Positions 3,963 through 10,548 of a stretch of 10,548 nt of DNA are shown here, piece by piece. The position numbers were made by a program, and so were the translations under genes. The notes beneath the pieces are model-generated. The model had not been told where the DNA came from and did no database searches. It saw only the letters and a list, made by a program, of their open reading frames with translations. This stretch comes from Candidatus Komeilibacteria bacterium (GTDB taxonomy: Bacteria > Patescibacteriota > Patescibacteriia > UBA1558 > S5-K13), in assembly GCA_030591905.1 (NCBI GenBank), contig JAUVAE010000013.1, forward strand, positions 1 through 10,548, read 5' to 3'. How positions within the stretch are numbered: the first letter of the stretch is position 1; every line of letters begins with the position of its first letter.

Positions 3963-6900
3963 ATGAATAAAAAACAAAAAAATAAGTTCCTCATTGTAGA
4001 TGGGAATACAGCAGTAGCTAGAATGGCTTATCAATTTAGTGAAGTCTCGGCTATATACCCAATCACACCTTCTACTTCAATGGGGGAACTATTTGATTTA
4101 TGGTCTTCTCAAGGCAAAAAAAATCTTTTTGGTGAAACAGTTAGTGTTGTAGAGATGCAGAGTGAAGCTGGAGTCTCTGGCACAATCCATGGTTCTCTGG
4201 TAGCAGGAGCTATGACTACTACTTTTACAGCTTCTCAAGGACTATTATTGATGTTGCCAAATATGCATAAAATGGCTGGAGAATTATTACCAACAGTATT
4301 TCATGTAGCATCTAGATCTTTAGCATATCAGGCCTTATCTATCTTTAATGATCATTCCGATGTAATGTCTGCCAGAAATACAGGATTTGCTTTATTAGGT
4401 TCAGCTAATGTTCAAGAAGCTCAAGATTTTGCAGTTATTTCTCATTTAGCTAGCTTAGAATCTAGCATACCTTTTTTACATTTTTTTGACGGTTTTAGAA
4501 ATTCTAGTGAGATAAAAAAAATTATAGATATAGACGAAAAAATATTAAAAAGCTTATTGAAAAAAGTCGAGCCTTTTATAAAAAAGTTTAAAAAACGAGC
4601 TTTGAACCCAGAAAATCCAAGCATAAAAGTTGGAGCTAAAAATCCAAACATATATTTTCAAGGGAGAGAAAGTGTAAATAAATATTATGACAATCTGGTT
4701 CCTATTGTAGAAAAATATATGAAATTATTTGCTCAAAAAACTGGTCGAAAATACGAACCTTTTGAATACTTTGGGAGTCCCCGAGCTAAAAAAGTTATTA
4801 TAGCAATGTGTTCTGGATTAGAAACTATTGAAGAAACAGTAGAATATTTAAATAAAAATAACAAAACTAAAGTAGGAGTTCTTAAAGTTAGACTATATAG
4901 ACCCTTTTCAGCAAAACATTTTTTGAGTAAACTACCAAAAACTGTTGAAAAAATTGCTGTCTTAGATAAAACCAAAGAATCAGGATCTTTAGGAGAACCA
5001 CTTTATTTAGATGTTTCTTCTTTACTTGGACAAAATGAAAAATATAAAAATGTGAAAATCATTGGTGGAAGATATGGTCTTTCATCTAAGGAATTTACCC
5101 CTGGCATGGTAAAAGGCGTTTTCGATTATTTAGATCAGAAAGCAAAACATGACTTTGTAGTAGGAATTAAGGATGATGTAACTAATAAATCAATTTCTTA
5201 CGAAGAAAATTTAGACTTAGGCTTTAAAAATAGAACAGCTTGTAAATTTTGGGGTTATGGTTCTGATGGAACAGTTGGTTCTTGTAAAGATTCTATAAAA
5301 ATTATTGGAGAAAATACAGATTTTTATACTCAAGCTTATTTTTCTTATGATTCATATAAATCTGGCGGCGTTACTGTTTCTCATCTAAGATTTGGAAAAA
5401 ATCCTATTAAATCTGAATATTTAGTTCATGAAGCAGATTTTATAGCTCTCCATAAGAAGGAATACATTGGAAAATATGATATTTTAAAAGGTATTAAAAA
5501 GAACGGAATATTTTTAATAAATTCTCCTTGGAAGAGCGATGAATTAATGTCTCACTTAACCGAAGAAATGCAAAAAATTATTAAAAATAAAAATATTAAT
5601 GTTTATACAATCGATGCTAATAAAATTGCTAGTTCAGTGGGGCTGGGTCATAGAATAAATACTGTCATGCAAGTAGCTTTCTTTAAATTATCAAATCTTC
5701 TGCCAGAGAAAAAAGCCTTAGAATTAATAAAAAAATCTATAGAGAAAAAATTTATAACAAAAGGACAAAAGATTATAGATATAAATAAAAAATGTGTAGA
5801 TAAATCTATTTCAGAAATAATAAAAGTTAATACTTCTCAAAAGATTACTAAATCAGTCCCAGAAAAAGACGCTCTACCAAAAAATCTATGCAATCAGAAT
5901 TGTAGTTCCTACTCTTTCGCTAAAGATATTATTGCTCCTATCTTTAAAAGAGACGGGAATAATATTCCTGTTTCTAAAATACTAGAACACAGTATTGTTC
6001 CTACTGGAACCACTAAATTAGAAAAAAGAGGAATTGCCAATTACATCCCTAAATGGATTCCAGAAAAATGTATTCAATGTGGCAGATGTGCTATTTCTTG
6101 CCCTCATTCATCAATCAGAATTAAACAAATAGAAAAGAAAAATTTAAAAAATGCCCCTAAAACATTCCAAACAATAAAATCTAATACAGATAAAAATAAA
6201 GAATTCAGAGTACAAGTTTATCCCGAAGACTGCATGGGAACTAAAATTTGTGGTAATTGTATTAATCAATGTCCTACCGGAGCATTAGAAATTCAAACAA
6301 TTGAAGAAGCTAGAAAATCTGGCGAAAATAAGAATAGAGAATTTTTTGATGATTTACCAGATAATATTTTAGCTGGGGCAGATAAATTTACAGTTAAAGG
6401 AAGCCAAATGATAACTCCTTTGTTCGAATTTTCTGGAGCTTGTGCCGGTTGTGGAGAAACCCCTTATGTTAAACTAGCTACTCAACTATATGGGGAAAAT
6501 ATGATTATAGCTAATGCTACTGGTTGTTCATCAATTTGGGGAGGAACATACCCAACAACCCCTTACACAAAGAATAAGGAAGGCCGTGGTCCAGCTTGGG
6601 CCAACTCTTTATTTGAAGATAATGCTGAGTATGGTTACGGATTTAAAATTGCTATAGATGCAAATAGAAGAATTCTTAAATCAAAAATAAAAAAATTGTC
6701 TAAACATAAAATAGGAGTAGCTTTAAAAAAATCATTAGAAAAAATGTTGAGATCATGGAACTTTGAAGACAAGGCTAAAGTAGCAGCTATAGAGTTAAGA
6801 GAAGAACTCAAAAAATCTTCCCAGAATATTAAAGGAGCGGAAGAAAAGGAGTTGTTAAATAAAATAATTGAACTAGAACAATTTTTAATTGAAAAAGATG

Positions 6901-7538
6901 TATGGATATTTGGTGGAGATGGCTGGGCTTATGATATCGGCTTTGGTGGATTAGATCATGTTCTTGCTTCTGGAAAAAATCTTAATGTATTAGTTTTTGA
7001 CACTGAAGTTTATTCTAATACTGGTGGACAATGTTCTAAGGCAACACCTCGAGGAGCTATTGCTAAATTTGCTGCTTCTGGAAAAAAATTACCAAAGAAA
7101 AATTTAGGAATGATCTTCATGACTTATGGTAACATTTTTGTAGGAAGTGTAAGTTTAGGAGCAAATATGCAACACACCATTAATGTTCTTAAAAAAGCAA
7201 AAGAATACAAAGGACCTTCTATTATAATAGCTTATTCTCCTTGTATAGCTCATGGCATTGATATGAGCAATTCTATCGCTGAAGAAAAATTAGCAGTTGA
7301 TTCTGGTTACTGGCCATTATTCTATTATGACCCAGAAAAAATAGAAAAAGGTGAAGAGCCCTTAGTTTGGAGCTCAAATAATAAAAGCAAATCTTTTCAA
7401 GATTATCTAAATAATGAAAATAGATATAAACGATTAACTAGAGAATTTCCAACTGAAGCTAAAAGATTATTTAAACTTGCTGAAGAAGATTCAGAATTTA
7501 GGAATAAAACTTATCAAAACTTTCAAAATAAAAAATAG
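3963..7538 (+). CDS. nifJ: Pyruvate:ferredoxin (flavodoxin) oxidoreductase, single chain
   Basis: It oxidises pyruvate with CoA to acetyl-CoA and CO2, reducing ferredoxin or flavodoxin; it is a cytoplasmic TPP and Fe-S enzyme of anaerobes. The 1191 aa fit the fused homodimeric type. Domain I (about 9-240) has IYPITPS with T35, VVEMQSEAG with E68, and R118, matching the pyruvate-site Thr, Glu and Arg. Domain II follows to about 410 and the gamma-like domain spans about 425-620. The ferredoxin-like domain has C703, C706, C709, C713 and a second set C757, C763, C766, C770, where the first spacing is x5 instead of x2. The TPP domain has C827, C830, C855 and C1094 for the proximal cluster, GGDGWAYDIGFGG from 984, and DTEVYSNTGGQ. 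It lacks the extra C-terminal oxygen-protection extension of the Desulfovibrio enzyme. No Shine-Dalgarno is seen before the ATG. A strong terminator follows, so it appears monocistronic. Confidence 0.97.
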   Translation: MNKKQKNKFLIVDGNTAVARMAYQFSEVSAIYPITPSTSMGELFDLWSSQGKKNLFGETVSVVEMQSEAGVSGTIHGSLVAGAMTTTFTASQGLLLMLPNMHKMAGELLPTVFHVASRSLAYQALSIFNDHSDVMSARNTGFALLGSANVQEAQDFAVISHLASLESSIPFLHFFDGFRNSSEIKKIIDIDEKILKSLLKKVEPFIKKFKKRALNPENPSIKVGAKNPNIYFQGRESVNKYYDNLVPIVEKYMKLFAQKTGRKYEPFEYFGSPRAKKVIIAMCSGLETIEETVEYLNKNNKTKVGVLKVRLYRPFSAKHFLSKLPKTVEKIAVLDKTKESGSLGEPLYLDVSSLLGQNEKYKNVKIIGGRYGLSSKEFTPGMVKGVFDYLDQKAKHDFVVGIKDDVTNKSISYEENLDLGFKNRTACKFWGYGSDGTVGSCKDSIKIIGENTDFYTQAYFSYDSYKSGGVTVSHLRFGKNPIKSEYLVHEADFIALHKKEYIGKYDILKGIKKNGIFLINSPWKSDELMSHLTEEMQKIIKNKNINVYTIDANKIASSVGLGHRINTVMQVAFFKLSNLLPEKKALELIKKSIEKKFITKGQKIIDINKKCVDKSISEIIKVNTSQKITKSVPEKDALPKNLCNQNCSSYSFAKDIIAPIFKRDGNNIPVSKILEHSIVPTGTTKLEKRGIANYIPKWIPEKCIQCGRCAISCPHSSIRIKQIEKKNLKNAPKTFQTIKSNTDKNKEFRVQVYPEDCMGTKICGNCINQCPTGALEIQTIEEARKSGENKNREFFDDLPDNILAGADKFTVKGSQMITPLFEFSGACAGCGETPYVKLATQLYGENMIIANATGCSSIWGGTYPTTPYTKNKEGRGPAWANSLFEDNAEYGYGFKIAIDANRRILKSKIKKLSKHKIGVALKKSLEKMLRSWNFEDKAKVAAIELREELKKSSQNIKGAEEKELLNKIIELEQFLIEKDVWIFGGDGWAYDIGFGGLDHVLASGKNLNVLVFDTEVYSNTGGQCSKATPRGAIAKFAASGKKLPKKNLGMIFMTYGNIFVGSVSLGANMQHTINVLKKAKEYKGPSIIIAYSPCIAHGIDMSNSIAEEKLAVDSGYWPLFYYDPEKIEKGEEPLVWSSNNKSKSFQDYLNNENRYKRLTREFPTEAKRLFKLAEEDSEFRNKTYQNFQNKK

Positions 7539-7548
7539 ATATTTCTAT

Positions 7549-7587
7549 AAACAAAAAACATCGGGTTGAGCCCGATGTTTTTTGTTT
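7549..7587. terminator. Strong bidirectional intrinsic terminator
   Basis: A perfect 17-bp stem (7549-7565 with 7571-7587) surrounds the loop TTGAG. It has a GC core, CATCGGG/CCCGATG, flanked by A-rich and T-rich arms, so a U-run follows the core on either strand. It ends the PFOR transcript from the left and the leftward membrane-protein gene (stop at 7605) from the right. Confidence 0.95.
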
Positions 7588-7604
7588 TAAGTAAAATATT
7601 TAAT

Positions 7605-7805
7605 CTATATCCCCCCTAAGGCGGAGATATAACCATCAATAAATCCCGGAAGGACAAATATTAATATAATCAAAGGAATAAAAAACATAATTCCTGAAAT
7701 AATCAAAGTCCACATAAAATATTTTCTAGTTTTTTCCACTGAATTATACATTTTCTCTAATATCTGATCTTGAAAATCAAATCTTTTTTCAATATCTTTT
7801 TCCAT
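7605..7805 (-). CDS. Small single-pass or hairpin membrane protein, unknown function (66 aa)
   Basis: I do not recognise a named family. Residues 1 to about 28 (MEKDIEKRFDFQDQILEKMYNSVEKTRKY) are charged and amphipathic, with heptad-like spacing suggesting a short helix or coiled coil. Residues about 30-62 are strongly hydrophobic (FMWTLIISGIMFFIPLIILIFVLP, then GFIDGYISALGGI), enough for one long or two short membrane helices, with a Pro near the middle. It lies 8 bp after the glycoside hydrolase stop and is probably the last gene of the leftward operon before the terminator. Regular protein-like composition and tight packing argue that it is real. I infer that it is an inner-membrane accessory protein; no activity can be assigned. 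Confidence 0.75.
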   Translation of the reverse strand: MEKDIEKRFDFQDQILEKMYNSVEKTRKYFMWTLIISGIMFFIPLIILIFVLPGFIDGYISALGGI

Positions 7806-7813
7806 ATATTTAA

Positions 7814-8827
7814 CTATTTATTAAATAAACTCCTAGCTAGATCCCAATATTCCGAAACACCGTTAACTTTTCTAAGATACCACCATTCTACCCCCCAAAG
7901 ATAAGCTTGATTTAAATCAGCATTAATAGCATATTGAAGATTAGCTTTAAATTGGTCTAAATTAAAGGACTTATTTGATTCTGTTGCTGGCAAATCTGCT
8001 AAAGTGCCCTTAGGAACCCAAGGTTCAGCCTGAAGTTCAGAAATAACCATATTTTCAGGTTTTAATTTCAAAAAACTAGCTTTAAATTTATAAAATCCAG
8101 CTGGTAATGGATATCTAAAATATCCAAATAATGGATTCCAAACAACTCTATACATTGTTGTCCCAAATATATCACCCATATCCCATTCTTTTCTCCAAGA
8201 ACTTAATTCACCAGAGGCTGTAACTAAAATCGGTCTCTCATCTAAAGATTTAAGCAACTCAACTTCTTTTCTTAAAAATTCTTCATCTCCATTAGGACAA
8301 ATACCAAAAGAATTTAATAAAGGTTCATTCTCAATTTGCCAATAGATTATTTCTGCTCTATCTTTGAAATGATTTACTACTGGTTTCAACATTTCTATTG
8401 TTTTTTCTTTAATTTCTGAAACTTCTAATCCAGCAATCCACTTTGGAGAATGACACTCTGGCCATCTTGGCAATCGCCAGCCAATATTTGCTGTAAACTT
8501 AACATTTCGCTTCGCTCCTTCATTAAATATAAAATCATAATCTGTAAAATCAAATTGATCGTCCTCTACTTCAACTTCATCCCAATAAATTGGAATTCTA
8601 ATATTTTTTACATTTAAATCATCTAAAATTGCTAAATAAGTTTCTTTCCAGTCAATCCCTATTTCATCACAAAATTTTCTAGAAAAAGTTACTCCCCAAT
8701 AATTTTCTTTAGCTTCATTCAAATTAATTTCCCGGGGGTAATGTTTAGCAAATTTTAAATAATAAATCCCCACTCCTAAAAGTAAAATAATTAATACAAT
8801 CCACATATTTTTTCTGTTAATTTTCAT
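7814..8827 (-). CDS. Membrane-anchored glycoside hydrolase-like TIM barrel (clan GH-A, cellulase-like)
   Basis: This is a probable extracytoplasmic sugar-cleaving enzyme of unknown substrate. Residues 8-24 (MWIVLIILLLGVGIYYL) form an uncleaved-looking signal anchor with lysines on the inside, placing the rest outside the membrane. The domain from about 43 has GH-A hallmarks: YWGVTFS, IRIPIYWDEVE (76-86), the beta-4 motif YWQIENEP with acid/base candidate E168, and VISELQAEPW near the beta-7 end with nucleophile candidate E264 (E268 less likely). A Trp-rich beta-8 segment, YLWGVEWWYL, closes the barrel. The 337-aa length fits a single barrel without a binding module. Family (GH5, GH39, GH42-like) cannot be fixed by eye. 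Its ATG overlaps the EamA stop as ATGA, implying translational coupling to that permease. Confidence 0.8.
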   Translation of the reverse strand: MKINRKNMWIVLIILLLGVGIYYLKFAKHYPREINLNEAKENYWGVTFSRKFCDEIGIDWKETYLAILDDLNVKNIRIPIYWDEVEVEDDQFDFTDYDFIFNEGAKRNVKFTANIGWRLPRWPECHSPKWIAGLEVSEIKEKTIEMLKPVVNHFKDRAEIIYWQIENEPLLNSFGICPNGDEEFLRKEVELLKSLDERPILVTASGELSSWRKEWDMGDIFGTTMYRVVWNPLFGYFRYPLPAGFYKFKASFLKLKPENMVISELQAEPWVPKGTLADLPATESNKSFNLDQFKANLQYAINADLNQAYLWGVEWWYLRKVNGVSEYWDLARSLFNK

Positions 8828-9759
8828 GTTGTTATAAAATACAATCCAATACTAATTAAAACAATAGCTATAATTTTTTGAATAATCACTGATTTAGCAA
8901 TATTTTCTTTGACTATCTTTGGATATAAAATTGTGATTAATCCCCCGATTACTAGCAAGAAAGCATATTGTACTCCCTGGAGGGCGCTAACCAAGGCGAC
9001 TGATCCTAAAGCAATAGCATAGCTCTGTAAAAAAGAACCAATAGCAGCTAGACTTTGATTTCCAAAAAATAAGAGACTCTTTTTACCTTTGAGATTCTTG
9101 ATACTGTTAAAAATTTCTCGACGAGAATTTCCATTAATCAATAAAAATAAAACTGCTAAAAATGTTCCTAATCTTATCCAAATAAAAGCACTAAAAAAAG
9201 TCTGGGCATTGTATAAATACTTACTTCCAATAAAAAATACTGCAAAACTTAATGCTGATCCAATAGCTATAATTGTGCCATAACTTTTTTGTTTCTTACC
9301 AAAATCAAGCCATTCCACTATGGTATTTAATAAAGTTTTCTTATCTTTTGGTATCCAAGATATTATTATTGTGCCAATCAATAAAAAACCAATTGCTATC
9401 CATTGGCGACTATTAAAAATTTCTCCTAAAAATAAAATTGATAGTATTAATGTAAAAATTGGCATTGACCCACCAATCAAAGTAATAACACTAGAAGCCT
9501 CTCCATCTTTTAAAGCCTTATAAAGCAATAACAAAGCAATTGGAAACACGGCTCCTATTATTATATTAAAAACTAATAAATAAGTTCCCGGCCATTCTAA
9601 AAACCAAGGAGCTAAAAGAAAAACTATTAATCCTAAAAGTCCAACTAAAAATGTATAAGTTTTAGTGCTAGGTAAAACTTTATCTAGTAAAAATTTATCA
9701 GCTAAATTAACAATTGCTAAAATTAAATAAGCTATGATAGCTATTAAAATCCAAGACAT
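8824..9759 (-). CDS. EamA/DMT-superfamily permease
   Basis: This is an inner-membrane transporter of the drug/metabolite superfamily; substrates in the family range from amino acids to sugars and metabolites and cannot be inferred here. The 311 residues show about ten hydrophobic helices in two tandem EamA halves: roughly 1-137, starting MSWILIAIIAYLILAIVNLADKF, and 160-311. Typical features are LLLYKALKDGEASSVITLIGGSMPIFTLILSILFLGEIF in half one and SYAIALGSVALVSALQGVQYAFLLVIGGL in half two. A charged cytoplasmic linker (KDKKTLLNTIVEWLDFGKKQK) joins the halves. The ATG at 9759 begins directly at the first membrane helix. It sits 21 bp after the OLD-family gene and overlaps the hydrolase start by 4 bp. 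The pairing with a surface hydrolase hints at sugar or envelope metabolism, which is inference only. Confidence 0.9.
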   Translation of the reverse strand: MSWILIAIIAYLILAIVNLADKFLLDKVLPSTKTYTFLVGLLGLIVFLLAPWFLEWPGTYLLVFNIIIGAVFPIALLLLYKALKDGEASSVITLIGGSMPIFTLILSILFLGEIFNSRQWIAIGFLLIGTIIISWIPKDKKTLLNTIVEWLDFGKKQKSYGTIIAIGSALSFAVFFIGSKYLYNAQTFFSAFIWIRLGTFLAVLFLLINGNSRREIFNSIKNLKGKKSLLFFGNQSLAAIGSFLQSYAIALGSVALVSALQGVQYAFLLVIGGLITILYPKIVKENIAKSVIIQKIIAIVLISIGLYFITT

Positions 9760-9780
9760 ATGTTTTGTGTTAAATTATTT

Positions 9781-10548
9781 TTAAATTGATTGAATAACTT
9801 CTCTAAGGTTTTTCATATTTTTAGAATAAAAATCTGCATCCGTGATAAGATTAACTGCCAATAAAGCATTTCTTGATTTACTGTTTTCATTTTGATATTT
9901 TTTGGGATAATTGGCCTCCAAATCTCCGTTAGAAAAAATAAAAATATTATGTTTCTTCAATTCTCTAATAAGCCTATCTCCGCTCAAACCTGGTAAATCT
10001 ATATTTAAATGTCTCATTAATTCTTCTATTTGATAACCTTTTAAAACATCCCTATCTAAAATTATTAAAAAAGGAATTTTAAAAATCCTTAATAAATCGG
10101 CATAAATAGAAGTATTAGACTTACCATAAGTTTGAATAATTTTTACTTCTTTATTGCCCTTATAAAAATGATTAATTAATCCTCTTAGTAATAATAAATC
10201 CGAAGAACCTTCTACTAAAATTACCTTGTCAGCAAAAAACATTTCTAAATTATCAGCATTTAACTCCTGAACTAATCTTTCATGAGCATATTTTCCTTCC
10301 TCTAGGGTATAAATTTTAGTATTTTTCCCTTCCTTACTAACTCTAAAAACATTTGCCAAAGTACTGGGAGTTATAAATAAAGGTGAATGAGTTGTAAAAA
10401 ATATCTGTCCTTCCTGACTATTCTTTATTGCCCATAATAATTTTTTAATAATTCCTGGATGTAAATGAATCTCTGGTTCATTAATCATTACTATTTGATA
10501 ATCTGGGTGAAAAATATAAAGTAAAATTGTGAATATTCTGCCAAAACC
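9781..10548 (-). CDS. OLD-family ATPase with TOPRIM nuclease domain, C-terminal part (5' end outside window)
   Basis: Proteins of this type couple an ABC-like ATPase to a TOPRIM nuclease and include phage-defence and DNA-repair members. The minus-strand frame stays open from 10548 to the ATG at 10488, giving GFGRIFTILLYIF, which resembles the ABC signature helix. The ATG is therefore internal. Next come Walker B/D-loop VMINEPEIHLHP and the H-loop FFTTHSPLFI. The TOPRIM domain follows: KVILVEGSSDLLLL with its catalytic Glu, then LIILDRDV with the Asp-x-Asp pair. The Walker B pair is Asn-Glu (NE) where many relatives have DE or EE. The Walker A half lies outside the window, so the subclass (class 1 OLD, Gabija GajA-like, or housekeeping) cannot be settled. 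It ends 21 bp before the permease, in the same direction. No partner helicase is visible downstream. Confidence 0.85.
   Translation of the reverse strand, partial: GFGRIFTILLYIFHPDYQIVMINEPEIHLHPGIIKKLLWAIKNSQEGQIFFTTHSPLFITPSTLANVFRVSKEGKNTKIYTLEEGKYAHERLVQELNADNLEMFFADKVILVEGSSDLLLLRGLINHFYKGNKEVKIIQTYGKSNTSIYADLLRIFKIPFLIILDRDVLKGYQIEELMRHLNIDLPGLSGDRLIRELKKHNIFIFSNGDLEANYPKKYQNENSKSRNALLAVNLITDADFYSKNMKNLREVIQSI

Noticed and set aside
8824..8826. UGA recoded as glycine, as in some CPR lineages
   Set aside because: TGA ends the EamA gene in a classic ATGA overlap, and no gene here shows in-frame TGA.
10486..10488. ATG at 10488 as the start of the OLD-family protein
   Set aside because: Upstream in-frame codons encode a signature-like helix (GFGRIFTILLYIF), and the ATG falls inside Walker B.

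Overview
The window is very AT-rich (roughly 30% GC by eye) and densely coded. It reads as chromosomal sequence of a bacterium, most likely a member of the Candidate Phyla Radiation (Patescibacteria, Parcubacteria-like). That placement is inference. It rests on an SMC protein with a charged insert in its head, a ribosomal protein S16 with a long lysine/glutamate tail, a stand-alone mini GIY-YIG nuclease, small GC-richer palindromic repeats scattered through genes and spacers, and few Shine-Dalgarno sites. UGA is a normal stop here (it ends the EamA gene), so this is not one of the UGA=Gly lineages.

Layout. Positions 2-1798 (+) hold the C-terminal half of SMC, cut by the window edge. Positions 1799-1990 are a spacer with a structured repeat (unit A) and a good promoter for rpsP (1991-2497, +). 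Next come a 32-bp perfect palindrome running into tRNA-Gly(GCC) (2551-2625), a long inverted repeat beginning at the tRNA CCA end, a terminator, and a second copy of the structured repeat (unit B). Unit B sits directly upstream of a small GIY-YIG nuclease gene (2906-3166, +). A family 4 uracil-DNA glycosylase (3193-3783, -) converges on it. After a divergent 179-bp spacer, a single-chain pyruvate:ferredoxin oxidoreductase (3963-7538, +) fills a third of the window. A strong two-way terminator (7549-7587) separates it from a leftward gene run: a partial OLD-family ATPase/TOPRIM protein (9781-10548), an EamA/DMT permease (8824-9759), a membrane-anchored clan GH-A-like glycoside hydrolase (7814-8827) and a 66-aa membrane protein (7605-7805). 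The permease and hydrolase overlap by ATGA.

How it fits together. SMC, S16, tRNA-Gly and UDG are housekeeping genes for chromosome organisation, translation and base-excision repair. PFOR gives a fermentative or anaerobic route from pyruvate to acetyl-CoA with reduced ferredoxin. The leftward run looks like a cell-surface/transport group of unknown substrate. The most unusual stretch is 1800-2910. It carries at least three families of palindromic elements: the A/B unit with compensatory stem changes, two 26-nt units of identical architecture inserted in phase in rpsP, and competing hairpins on both sides of the tRNA. One of these elements abuts the nuclease start, which raises the untested idea of a nuclease-associated repeat system. 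No CRISPR array, insertion sequence with transposase, rRNA or replication origin is visible.
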